Source of the DNA: Lachnospiraceae bacterium
GTDB lineage: Bacteria > Bacillota > Clostridia > Lachnospirales > Lachnospiraceae
NCBI GenBank assembly: GCA_017458765.1
Contig: JAFSZZ010000138.1
Span: 1 to 36,436, forward strand
Direction of reading: 5' to 3'
DNA: 36,436 bases
Positions 6,268 to 15,617 of the stretch are shown here, in pieces (the stretch's first letter is position 1; the number at the start of each line of letters is the position of its first letter). The position numbers and the translations under genes are program-made. A model generated the notes under the pieces. The model searched no databases. It was not told the DNA's origin and saw only the letters and a program-made list of their open reading frames with translations.

Positions 6268-9200
6268 TCATGTTAAAGGTGTCAGCATCCTTACCGGGAC
6301 TCCGTCTTCGGAAAGTGCATATCCGAATCCTGCAGGAAGCTGTCTTACTGCATCTGCCGATGACATCTGCCAGTGAAGGACATTCTGCTGGTCAAACATG
6401 CCGCCTAAGTTAACACCCGCGTTCATCGAAGTGAACTGGCGTGATGCCTGATATCTTGCACAGTCGGATACATCATCGCTTGTCATTGCCGCAACAAAGT
6501 GGATCTTGTGATCCCTTCCCTTTTCAAGAGCCGTTTCGAAGAATCCGCTCATGTCGTAGTCTTCCGAATAGATCGTCTCGATGAAGTAAGAATAGTCATT
6601 GATAAGGATCATTATCCTCTTCTTATCCTTAAGGGCTTCCACGATCGACTTACCGTTATCCCTTGCATCATTTACAAGACCGTTGCGCTCACCGAATGTG
6701 GCTACTATCTCATCCTGCATTACATTAAAGAGACCTTCCGCATCGGTAATGTAATTCTTTATCTTATTGGACTTGGCAAAATCATCAAGTTCCGCATTCT
6801 TCGAATCGAAGATGATGACCTCATCGCCCTTGTCCTTTGCTTCAACAGCAAGTGCCTTTAAGAGGTTGGTCTTACCTGACTTACCCAGGCCCACAATACT
6901 TAGGCAGTATTCACTGTCCATGTCAAGGGTAAGGGTCGTCTCGCCGTCTATCGACTTACCTATCGCATATATATTGGAAGGAAGTGACTTTGCCTCCTCC
7001 ATAAGTTCCCTGATGCTTAAGGAATCTATCGTCTGGCCGGGTTTTTTGGCTGCTTTTGCGGATCTGTCAACCGATACAGAGGAAAGAGCCTTCTTAATTG
7101 ACTGGGCCTGTGATAGACCGTCCTTTTCCTTAACCGGAAGAGCAACCTGGAACTCAACACTTGCCGGTGCCTTGATGAGACCGCGGCCGGGTGTCTTGCC
7201 CTCGGGTATTATCTCTGTGCGCTCACCCGTAACTGCCTCGTATTCGAAACGGTCGGGCATCTGAAGGGCTATACCTGTGCTGAAGTTCTGCCTCAGCCTG
7301 CTGCGAAGGTCGCCGGAATTATTGGAGGTAATGATAGTATAGATACCATAGCTCACGCCCTCTCTTGTGATCACCGCAAGATCATCATCGAACTTATCAT
7401 ATCCCTCATAGAAGGCGGTAAAGTTATCGATGACAAGGAAGAATGCCGGACAGTCATTATTGAACTGAACATATTCCTTGAAGGATCCTATGCCCATACC
7501 GGCGAATTTCTTCTTCCTCTCGGCAAGTTCTGTCGTAAAGAATTCGAAGGTGTCGTTAAGCTTGTCATCATCACCGTCGAAGCAAACACTTCCGATATGA
7601 GGCATAGAAGCAAATACCGTCATTGTGCGTGATGAAAAGTCAAGTATGTATGCATTTATCTCAGATGGCTTATATCCTGTCACAACCCCGTAAAGGATGG
7701 TCTGTAAGAGGGTCGTCTTACCCGATCCGGAAGGACCGCATATAAGAAGATTGCCATCCGATAAGAAGTCAACATATGCGGGATACTGGCTCTGGATCTC
7801 CGGATTGTCCGCAAGTCCGACAGGCATGCGAAGCGAAAAGCTTTCAGCCTTTTCGGCATTAAGTTCTTCAAGATAGATCCTGTTCTTAAGAGCAGGAAGC
7901 CATATCTGACGTACCGATGCTATATCATGTTCCTCAGCGATCCTGGCCGCATACTTAACGATGGCATCAAGCTGGGTAACCTTTTGAATATTATCCGACT
8001 TCTTATTCTTATCTTTCTTCTTGGGAACCGCATTCTTACCTATAAGATTGATGAGCTCAACCCTGGCGTTCTTCTCATCGGAGAAGGCCACATCCGGCTC
8101 ATATGCTGCTCCCGACCAACCCGACTGGAACTCCTCGAATATTTCATCACTTCCTACCTGGAAGTATCCGCGGCCGGTACCGGTTATATAAGCAGCATCG
8201 GGTCTTTTTATCATCTCATTTGAATCCGACTTGTCGGCAACACGCAGACACAGGCGGAATCTTGTATTTGACCAGATCTCGTCATCCACAACACCCGAAG
8301 GTTTCTGGGTGGCAAGGATAAGGTTTACACCGAGTGAACGTCCTACACGGGCTGCGGATACAAGAGACCTTACGAACTCAGGCTGCTCCTTCTTAAGCTC
8401 TGCAAACTCATCTGCGATTATAAGAAGATGCGGCATGGGCTCCGTTGCAACACCCGAGCGGTACAGCTCGATATATGCATCTATATGTTTTACCTTAAAA
8501 TCGTTAAATAGCTTCTGGCGGTGCTTGATCTCGGCATTTATCGAAAGCAGAGCCCTGTTTGTCGCATTGCCTCCCAGGTTCGTGATAACTCCGGATACAT
8601 GAGGAAGTCCTTCAAAGCTCTGGGCCATTCCGCCGCCCTTATAGTCGATAAGGATAAATGCTACCTCATCGGGATGATAGTTTATTGCAAGAGACAGTAT
8701 ATAACTCTGTAAAGTCTCCGACTTACCGGAACCTGTAGTACCTGCAACAAGTCCGTGAGGTCCGTGATATTTTTCATGGATATCAAGGTAGAGGGGCTGG
8801 TTTCCCGACTTGTAGCCGACCATTGCCCTCATGGATTCATAGGTACGGTTCTCAAGCCATCTGTGATAGATGTCAAGATCCTCAACCCTGGATGTTTTAT
8901 ACATATCAAGGAATGTAAGCATATCCGGTATGCCTGCAGAGACACCCATTTCGCGAAGATGGATGCCGGACAGCGACCTTGCAAAGCTCTCAGCCATCTG
9001 GGGCGACAGACGATCGAACGTTACATTGTCCCTTTCGGGGAATGTATTGACCGTTGAGAGGAAGTTATGAACATCCCCTTCGTCTGTAATAATGGCATTA
9101 CAGCTGCTCGGAAGCTTGTCCGCAGAGTCTGCAAGCATAACTACGGATATACCCATATCCTCCGAAGGATTCAAAATATATTTACATATCGCTTCTTCTT

Positions 9201-10857
9201 CAATAAGCGAATGATCGGCTATAACAAAAACATAGTGCGGAAGGACCTTCCTATCCTTATCCTGCTCTTCCGCATTTCTTCCGTTCTTGTCCATACGGTC
9301 ACGGATAACGCCGGATAAAAAGTACATTACATCACCGACACTGTTCTTATCACAGCACATAAGACGAAGTTTTCCGTCGGGAGCCCATACATGCGGAAGA
9401 TATCTTAAATAACTCCAATCATCCCTTTCCTTCATCGGGAACACTATACACATCCTGACATCCGTATAAGCATGTGCACTTGCGATCTGTGTTGTTACGA
9501 CTCTTGCAAGATTGAGCGCCTTGCTCCTGTCGGATGAAAGGATACCGACAAAACGGTTATCGTAAAGTGAGATCGAAACGGGAACATCCTTAAGCATTGA
9601 CATCGCAAGCTTGATCTCGGATGTCTTATTGTTAAGGGGATCATGTGCCTGCATGAGCTGCTCCTTGGGGATCTCTATCTCATTGAATGAAGGTATGTTA
9701 CCCTTGCCGAGACGTACATCAAGAAAATCCTCATGAACCGAACTCTTGCTCCAGAGTCCGGGAAGAGCCCTTATACCGAGTTCGGCAGCTTCTTGCGCCG
9801 AAGGATACTTTCTCTCAAGGACGCCTGCATTGTACTGCATCTTGTCCTTGATGGTGCTCATCATCTTAACAGCATAGGCTTCGTAATTCTCGACACGGTC
9901 CTTCTCGGTCTTAAGATATTTGGCTTCCTCGTACTTGTTGGAGGTTATGGCCCAGAATGCGCCGATACCGGCGGCGCCAAGACCCATGAAGAGACCGCCG
10001 AAACCCTGTCCGCCCGAAAGAGCCGCCCCGAGTGCCATGGGAATGATCATTGTAAATGCCGGTCCCACCGTGAACTTCATGGGCTGCTTCTCGTATTCCT
10101 GCTTGGGAGGACACTTTTCAAGAGTAAAGGTTTCCGTATCAAGCAGTTCAAGTTTTCTGGGTGTACGAAGGAAATAAGACTCTTCTTCCGCTGCCGGTTC
10201 CTCTTCTTCTCCTGCTCCGGAAGATGTTATGACTATCTCCTTAAGGTCACTTATCTTGCAATTGTCGTCCGGATTGTTTACGGCAAGTGAATTGCCCAGA
10301 TATACTATCTTAAGTCCTATAACATAAATGGTATCTCCGAAGGAAAGAGCCTGCTCTCCCTGGATCATCCTTCCGTTAACAAAGGTTCCGTTCATTGAGC
10401 CGAGATCCTTTATAACTGCCCCATCACCCGATATGCTTATCTCGGCATGTTTGGGTGATACGAACTTGTTGGAGTAGCAGATTGCATTGGATCCGTCCTT
10501 ACCGATGGTTATCTTTTTGGTACCGGAGCTTAAGAGATACTTCTTAAAATTGGTATCTCCTTCGCCGATCTCCTTCACTGTTATTGAAAATACCTGGCCG
10601 TCGGGGAATTCACAGTTAACGAATACACCCTGGCTGAAGGTGATGGAATCTATGGGTTTCTCGTTCTGCATGATAACGAACTGACCCTGGCCCGACATTG
10701 TCCATACACCGTCCCATACTTCCACGGGAAGGATTATGTCCTCGTCTCTGCCGCTTATGTAGGGCTTGATCTCAAGAGGGACCTTCTTGTTGTCCACGCT
10801 GGGAAGATACAGTTCACAAAATCCGTTCTCAAAAACGGCTGTCAGTAAATAGTTCAT
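6268..10857 (-). CDS. essC: EssC/YukB-type T7SS ATPase with FHA domains
   Basis: 1529 residues, the usual EssC size. Order: a first FHA-like beta domain (1-95); a second FHA domain (about 118-187) with GK at 119-120, SPKH at 134-137 and NGTFVNG from 156; two adjacent membrane spans (about 264-282 and 286-304); then three FtsK/SpoIIIE-type ATPase modules. Module 1 has Walker A GTTGSGKS (706-713) and Walker B IIADE (813-817). Module 2 has GPSGSGKTT (1041-1049) but VIDN in place of the DE pair. Module 3 has GLGKSGKT (1323-1330) and LIND. EssC is the membrane motor that recognises and drives WXG100 substrates. The N-terminal FHA keeps the Ser, His and Asn of phosphothreonine binders, with Lys where Arg is usual. 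It lies 14 bp after the third coiled-coil paralog. Confidence 0.95.
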   Translation of the reverse strand: MNYLLTAVFENGFCELYLPSVDNKKVPLEIKPYISGRDEDIILPVEVWDGVWTMSGQGQFVIMQNEKPIDSITFSQGVFVNCEFPDGQVFSITVKEIGEGDTNFKKYLLSSGTKKITIGKDGSNAICYSNKFVSPKHAEISISGDGAVIKDLGSMNGTFVNGRMIQGEQALSFGDTIYVIGLKIVYLGNSLAVNNPDDNCKISDLKEIVITSSGAGEEEEPAAEEESYFLRTPRKLELLDTETFTLEKCPPKQEYEKQPMKFTVGPAFTMIIPMALGAALSGGQGFGGLFMGLGAAGIGAFWAITSNKYEEAKYLKTEKDRVENYEAYAVKMMSTIKDKMQYNAGVLERKYPSAQEAAELGIRALPGLWSKSSVHEDFLDVRLGKGNIPSFNEIEIPKEQLMQAHDPLNNKTSEIKLAMSMLKDVPVSISLYDNRFVGILSSDRSKALNLARVVTTQIASAHAYTDVRMCIVFPMKERDDWSYLRYLPHVWAPDGKLRLMCCDKNSVGDVMYFLSGVIRDRMDKNGRNAEEQDKDRKVLPHYVFVIADHSLIEEEAICKYILNPSEDMGISVVMLADSADKLPSSCNAIITDEGDVHNFLSTVNTFPERDNVTFDRLSPQMAESFARSLSGIHLREMGVSAGIPDMLTFLDMYKTSRVEDLDIYHRWLENRTYESMRAMVGYKSGNQPLYLDIHEKYHGPHGLVAGTTGSGKSETLQSYILSLAINYHPDEVAFILIDYKGGGMAQSFEGLPHVSGVITNLGGNATNRALLSINAEIKHRQKLFNDFKVKHIDAYIELYRSGVATEPMPHLLIIADEFAELKKEQPEFVRSLVSAARVGRSLGVNLILATQKPSGVVDDEIWSNTRFRLCLRVADKSDSNEMIKRPDAAYITGTGRGYFQVGSDEIFEEFQSGWSGAAYEPDVAFSDEKNARVELINLIGKNAVPKKKDKNKKSDNIQKVTQLDAIVKYAARIAEEHDIASVRQIWLPALKNRIYLEELNAEKAESFSLRMPVGLADNPEIQSQYPAYVDFLSDGNLLICGPSGSGKTTLLQTILYGVVTGYKPSEINAYILDFSSRTMTVFASMPHIGSVCFDGDDDKLNDTFEFFTTELAERKKKFAGMGIGSFKEYVQFNNDCPAFFLVIDNFTAFYEGYDKFDDDLAVITREGVSYGIYTIITSNNSGDLRSRLRQNFSTGIALQMPDRFEYEAVTGERTEIIPEGKTPGRGLIKAPASVEFQVALPVKEKDGLSQAQSIKKALSSVSVDRSAKAAKKPGQTIDSLSIRELMEEAKSLPSNIYAIGKSIDGETTLTLDMDSEYCLSIVGLGKSGKTNLLKALAVEAKDKGDEVIIFDSKNAELDDFAKSNKIKNYITDAEGLFNVMQDEIVATFGERNGLVNDARDNGKSIVEALKDKKRIMILINDYSYFIETIYSEDYDMSGFFETALEKGRDHKIHFVAAMTSDDVSDCARYQASRQFTSMNAGVNLGGMFDQQNVLHWQMSSADAVRQLPAGFGYALSEDGVPVRMLTPLT

Positions 10858-10871
10858 ACTTTTTCTCCTCT

Positions 10872-12380
10872 TTAAATGTCTTCCATTCTGTCAACTGCTG
10901 TATTATAGATCTGCTTATACACATCCTGATTCTTCTCGGGCGCCATGAGTATAATTGAATAGAAACAGTACTTATTCGTTCTCACATCACGCCACATACC
11001 CGCACAGTAGCCTTCCCAGAAGGTAATACCTCCCACTACATCCCTGTATTCCGCAAAATATCCGCCTCTGTTTTCCGGTGCCTGAAGATCGCCGAGATAC
11101 ATCCTGCTCTCAATGTCCGGAAGGATAGCGTTTAAGCTCGTATCCGATGAATCTTTAAAGGCCTGTGCAAATACCTCATAGTTTTCATGATAATCATCAA
11201 AGGTCAGCTCTCCTGCATCCTCGTATGTTACTATGAACATCGCACCGTTATCATCGGACCATGCCGAAAAATCATCGCTGCCCGTATCAACCTTTTTAAA
11301 CTGATCCTTTGGTACTACAAGACCCAAATGAATTGCATCTACCTCAAGTCTTCCGTCCGTTGAGGCTTCCTTGGGAGGATTCTCACCCGGTACCTTTATG
11401 GCATTCTCCGAATTTTTTTCTTCGAAAAGATCCCTTAACGCAACACAGTTATCATTTGTCTCGGCTTTTTCCATAACCGAGAAAAATACCTGGTAAATAT
11501 CGCCGGCTTCATTGGATACATACCATGATGTAGCTGCTCCCTTAACAGCTGCACCCTCAACTTCGGTAGCAAAGGTACATTTATATGAATACTTGCCGGG
11601 ATTATCCGATGCAATGTCGGTACTTACTTCGTCAGCCACTTGAACCTGCATTTCCTCGTCTTTAAGGGCTCCGCCTGCTACCTTTCCAAGATTATTCTGC
11701 ATTTCCTTGGCCGATTGGAATCCGATATTTCCCTTATCCATAAACTTGTAGAGTGCCAGCACTGCTTCAGGCTCCGATCCGCCCTCCGAAGATAAGTGGA
11801 TCTCAACACTCTCGGCATCTCCCTCTTCCGTCACTTGTGTAAATACAGACTCGGGATAGAAAAACTTAAGATCCACACCCTCCGTGGTGGTTGCATATTC
11901 TTTGTTGAATTCTGTTGTTGCAGGATCTATAGCAGCTGTTTTACTGCCGCCGTCTTTACCCTTAAGTGCAAATACCGCAACAAGGATGACTACTATAAGA
12001 GCCGCACCTATGGCAGCAAAAAGAGGGATCTTGGACTTTCCGACCGTCACCGTCTTCTCTTTGGCCATTGTCTTAATGGCATCCGTGTTTACCGTGTTAA
12101 CTGCGGTATTGACTTTCGCCTTAAGTTTATCGACCTGGCTTGCACCTGCTTCTTCAGCTTCCCTGGCTGCCTGTTCAAGTGCCTGGCGTTCTTCTTCCGC
12201 CTTGCGCTTGCGTTCCTCAACCTCCTGCTCCATCCTGCGGACTTCCGCCTCGGCTGCGTCTCTCTTTGCCTGTTCCGCTTCAGCCTTCTTCCTTGCTTCT
12301 TCCTCGGCCTGTTTCTTCTTTTGCGTTGACACAAACAGTGCCTGAGTTTCTTCGTTGCTGTTGTTGTTTTCTTCGCCCAT
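10872..12380 (-). CDS. Coiled-coil, single-span membrane protein of the T7SS locus (paralog 3)
   Basis: 502 residues. N-terminal EETQALFVSTQKKK (from residue 10), then a Glu/Lys/Ala/Arg coiled coil to about 80, a linker, one membrane span at about 119-139 and a 360-residue domain outside. With a Lys-rich N-terminal side and no signal peptide, the coiled coil should be cytoplasmic. The outer domain shares segments with its two upstream paralogs: VPGENPPKEASTDGRLE, ESRMYLGDL, FWEGY, a DVRTN strand, and an APEKNQDVYKQIYNTAVDRMEDI end. I do not recognise a named family. It lies 14 bp upstream of essC with GAGGAG between, so it is probably a membrane component, scaffold or regulator of this secretion system. 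Confidence 0.75.
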   Translation of the reverse strand: MGEENNNSNEETQALFVSTQKKKQAEEEARKKAEAEQAKRDAAEAEVRRMEQEVEERKRKAEEERQALEQAAREAEEAGASQVDKLKAKVNTAVNTVNTDAIKTMAKEKTVTVGKSKIPLFAAIGAALIVVILVAVFALKGKDGGSKTAAIDPATTEFNKEYATTTEGVDLKFFYPESVFTQVTEEGDAESVEIHLSSEGGSEPEAVLALYKFMDKGNIGFQSAKEMQNNLGKVAGGALKDEEMQVQVADEVSTDIASDNPGKYSYKCTFATEVEGAAVKGAATSWYVSNEAGDIYQVFFSVMEKAETNDNCVALRDLFEEKNSENAIKVPGENPPKEASTDGRLEVDAIHLGLVVPKDQFKKVDTGSDDFSAWSDDNGAMFIVTYEDAGELTFDDYHENYEVFAQAFKDSSDTSLNAILPDIESRMYLGDLQAPENRGGYFAEYRDVVGGITFWEGYCAGMWRDVRTNKYCFYSIILMAPEKNQDVYKQIYNTAVDRMEDI

Positions 12381-12452
12381 CCTGATCTGCCCCCTGTTTA
12401 ATGATCTGAGTATATTGTTGATAGTTACTTTGATTACTTAATTCAAACTGTC

Positions 12453-13976
12453 TTATATATCCTTCAGCATGTCCAGAGACCTGTCGAATATCTGCTTATA
12501 AACATCCTGATTCTTCTCGGGTACAAGAGTTATAAATACATAGAAATAATGCTTCTGCGTCCTGACATCCGTCCAATATCCTATCCTGTACCTCTCCCAG
12601 TAGAAGATACCGCCTATCTTATCCTTATAATTGGCCGTATAATCAACTGTTGTATCACGGCTGTCGTAGGATTCATCAAGAAACATCCTGCTTTCCAGTG
12701 CCGTAAAATAGTTATTCACGCCTTTTTCAGCCATGGACTTGTACTGCTTATGGATCTCCTCGCGGGTTACGTTGGATTCTCCGCTTACCAGATCCGTTTC
12801 TGTCTCTATGGGATGTACGATCACCTGGGCACCGTTATTATCCAGAAATACTACATAATTCGTTTCGACCGGAGCCTTTTCGAACAGACCTTTGGGAGCC
12901 AGTATTCCCATGTGCATCTCTTCAACTTCTATCATCCCGTCCGTATCGGTTGATCTGGGAGGATTGTTTCCGGGAAGCATCAGTGATCCTCCGGCATACT
13001 TGTCGGTAAAGGTATCGCACAGTTTCTTGCAGCCATCGACATTCTCACCGGTATCCCTGCAGCATACAACCACACGCTTACACTCTCCGTTCCCGTTAAG
13101 TCCGACCCATGCCGATATCGCTCCGTTACCCTTCTCGGCCGATGTATAACTGCATTTATAAAAAAATCTGCTTGTTTCTTCATCCGATACATCCGCAGAT
13201 GTTTCCTCTGTTACATTTATGTCAGGTATAAGTTCCTTAGCCTTTAACGTTATCCTTTCCTTAAAGGATTTCTGGAAAAGATCAGCGGGAGACATCCACG
13301 CATTATTCGCTGTTATGAACGAATCATCATTGTCCCACTTATAATCGGTTATCACGATATCGGTGTCGATGTTGCCGGTCTCCTGAGGACCGAAATGTAT
13401 GGTCACTTCCCCGTCACCCTTTTCCTCGGTAACTTCCGTATACATACCGGCAGGATACATGAATTTCAGATCGAAGCCCTCTTCCTTGCTGACATATTCG
13501 GTATTGAATTCATCGTTTAACTGCGTTGTCTCCATCCGGGCTACGTTCTCGCTGCTGCCCGGGCCTCCTTTTTTCCCTCCGATGGCTACCACTGCGATGA
13601 TGACCACTACAACTACCGCAGCTGCGATCCCGATATAGACAGGAAGCTTGGACTTACCGCCTGCCGATGATTCCTTTGGCTCTCCGGTCTTCCCGGGTTT
13701 AGCCGGTTGCGCTGCCGCTGACTCCCTGTTAAGCCTTCCTTCCGCAAGGGCTCTCTCTTCCTCTTCAAGCGCCAGCCTCTCTTCTTCGGCCCTGCGTTTA
13801 CGTTCTTCCACTTCCTCTTCCATCCTGCGGGCTTCAGCTTCTGCTGCAGCTAACCTGGCCTGCTCTTCCTCGGCCCTTCTCTTTGCCTCTTCTTCAGCAG
13901 CTTTCTTCTTCTGGTTGGATACAAACAGCGCTGCTGTTTCATCATTGCTGTTGTTGTTAAAATTCTCGTCACTCAT
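12453..13976 (-). CDS. Coiled-coil, single-span membrane protein of the T7SS locus (paralog 2)
   Basis: 507 residues with the same plan as its neighbours: NDETAALFVSNQKKK near the N-terminus, an Arg/Glu/Ala coiled coil to about residue 85, a Pro/Lys/Ser linker, one membrane span at about 112-132 and a large outer domain. It is the most divergent of the three: LPGNNPPRSTDTDGMIE replaces the VPGENPPKEASTDGRLE of the others, but the FYWERYRIGYWTDVRTQKHY and VPEKNQDVYKQIFDRSLDMLKDI ends are kept. The outer domain contains several Cys. Gaps of 72 bp (downstream) and 14 bp (upstream) suggest one transcript. Function unknown; context ties it to the T7SS. Confidence 0.75.
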   Translation of the reverse strand: MSDENFNNNSNDETAALFVSNQKKKAAEEEAKRRAEEEQARLAAAEAEARRMEEEVEERKRRAEEERLALEEEERALAEGRLNRESAAAQPAKPGKTGEPKESSAGGKSKLPVYIGIAAAVVVVVIIAVVAIGGKKGGPGSSENVARMETTQLNDEFNTEYVSKEEGFDLKFMYPAGMYTEVTEEKGDGEVTIHFGPQETGNIDTDIVITDYKWDNDDSFITANNAWMSPADLFQKSFKERITLKAKELIPDINVTEETSADVSDEETSRFFYKCSYTSAEKGNGAISAWVGLNGNGECKRVVVCCRDTGENVDGCKKLCDTFTDKYAGGSLMLPGNNPPRSTDTDGMIEVEEMHMGILAPKGLFEKAPVETNYVVFLDNNGAQVIVHPIETETDLVSGESNVTREEIHKQYKSMAEKGVNNYFTALESRMFLDESYDSRDTTVDYTANYKDKIGGIFYWERYRIGYWTDVRTQKHYFYVFITLVPEKNQDVYKQIFDRSLDMLKDI

Positions 13977-13990
13977 TTTAACCTGCCCCT

Positions 13991-15475
13991 TTAAATATCT
14001 TCCAATCTGTCGATGGCTCTTGTAAATATCTCTTTATAGATGTCCTTGTTCTTCTCGGGAGCAAGGAGGATAAGACTGTAGGTATATTGCCGGTTAGTCC
14101 TTACATCCGTCCATCCGTTAGTGTTGTATCCTTCCCAGAATGTAACGCCGCCGATGATATCCCTGAATTCCGCATTATAAGAATCCACACCGTCAGGGCT
14201 TGGCAGGTCGCCCAAGTACATCCTGCTCTCGACATATGGGTGGATCTGGTTAATTCCCTTCTGGGACCTTTCCTTGAAGAAATCCATTACATCCTGACCT
14301 TCTTTCGGAAGCTCATCCAGTGACATTTCATCTATTGCCTTATACTCAAGTATGAACATCGCACCGTTATTATCAGACCATGCATAGAAGAGGTCATCGG
14401 ATCCGGTATCAAGTTTCTTAAAGGTATCAGCCGGTACCACGATACCCATATGTATGGGATCAGCCTCAAGCCTTCCGTCCGTTGAAGCCTCTTTGGGAGG
14501 GTTCTCTCCCGGTACCTTTATGGCATCGTCCGCATTCTTTTCTTCAAAGAGGTCTCTTAACTTTGCAACACCTTCGGCATTATCGGCCTTCTCTATCGTA
14601 AAGAAAGCTATTGCGTAAATATCACCGGATTTACCGGGCTCAAGCCATGAAGAATATGCTCCGTAGGCTCCTTCGCCATAGGAGAATGTACATTTATATG
14701 AATACCTACCGGGATTCTCGGCCGAAACCTCGGTACTTTGCTCGTCAATGATGGTAACGGGTGAATCGCTGTCGGTCAGGATTGACTTTCCCATGTCTGT
14801 AAGAGTCTTCTGCAGCTCCTTGGCAGACAGGAATCCGAGAGTTCCCTTTTCGATCAGCATATTGGCCATTACCATTGTAGGTGCTCCCGATTCATCTCCC
14901 GTTCCCAAGGTGATGGTGGTACCTTCATTGTTCCCTTCTTCCGTCACCTGTGGAAATAAAGCCTCAGGGTATGAAATCGTAAGATCCACACCCTCTACGG
15001 TGGATGTATATTCTTTATTAAATTCTATGGAAGAGGGATCCTCTGCTGCCGCAACGGCTGCACCTGCACCGGTGCCGGCATCGCCGCCCTTACCCTTGAG
15101 TGCAAATACGGCTACAAGGATGACTACGACTGCCGCTGCTCCGATGATCGCAAATAGAGGAACCTTTGACTTTGATTTTACGGATCCCGATCCTGCTGCG
15201 GTGTTTACCGCACTCTTAAGCTTTTCAACCCGGTTTTCCCCGGACGCCTCAGCTTCCGCTGCCGCCTGTTCAAGTGCCTGACGTTCTTCCTCCGCCCTGC
15301 GCTTTCGCTCCTCTAACTCCTGTTCCATCCTGGCTACTTCGGCCTCGGCTGCCTCACGCCTTGCCTTTTCTTCCTCAGCCTTTCTTCTTGCCTCTTCCTC
15401 GGCCTGTTTCTTCTTCTGCGCCGATACAAACAACGCAGTAGTTTCTTCATTGTTATTCATGTTTTCTTCACTCAT
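13991..15475 (-). CDS. Coiled-coil, single-span membrane protein of the T7SS locus (paralog 1, first gene)
   Basis: 494 residues. The N-terminus has NNEETTALFVSAQKKK (from residue 8), followed by a TolA-like Glu/Ala/Arg coiled coil (about 18-78), a span at about 106-126 and an outer domain of about 360 residues. It is closer to paralog 3 than to paralog 2 (shared NPPKEASTDGRLE, AWSDNNGAMFI and FWEGYN segments). It is the first gene of the minus-strand locus, with a GGGGGCG ribosome binding site and a 16-bp palindrome about 80 bp upstream. Three copies in a row suggest a multi-subunit or hetero-oligomeric membrane assembly. I cannot assign it to EsaA, EssA or EssB. Confidence 0.75.
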   Translation of the reverse strand: MSEENMNNNEETTALFVSAQKKKQAEEEARRKAEEEKARREAAEAEVARMEQELEERKRRAEEERQALEQAAAEAEASGENRVEKLKSAVNTAAGSGSVKSKSKVPLFAIIGAAAVVVILVAVFALKGKGGDAGTGAGAAVAAAEDPSSIEFNKEYTSTVEGVDLTISYPEALFPQVTEEGNNEGTTITLGTGDESGAPTMVMANMLIEKGTLGFLSAKELQKTLTDMGKSILTDSDSPVTIIDEQSTEVSAENPGRYSYKCTFSYGEGAYGAYSSWLEPGKSGDIYAIAFFTIEKADNAEGVAKLRDLFEEKNADDAIKVPGENPPKEASTDGRLEADPIHMGIVVPADTFKKLDTGSDDLFYAWSDNNGAMFILEYKAIDEMSLDELPKEGQDVMDFFKERSQKGINQIHPYVESRMYLGDLPSPDGVDSYNAEFRDIIGGVTFWEGYNTNGWTDVRTNRQYTYSLILLAPEKNKDIYKEIFTRAIDRLEDI

Positions 15476-15555
15476 ATTTAACCGCCCCCTGTTAAGTAAG
15501 TGTTATGATAGTTACCGTTTAATTCTATTATCACCGAAACTTTTTCGATACATAC

Positions 15556-15571
15556 TAAAAGTATACTTTTA
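15556..15571. promoter_or_regulatory. 16-bp perfect palindrome upstream of the T7SS operon
   Basis: TAAAAGTATACTTTTA is a perfect palindrome in the 142-bp gap between the first T7SS gene and the divergent relic. It has the form of a dimeric repressor site. I see no convincing -35/-10 pair for the T7SS operon near it, so the promoter is not placed. Confidence 0.5.
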
Positions 15572-15617
15572 ACGATCTTATGCTATACTTATTGAAGATA
15601 AAAAAGGAACTTAAGAT

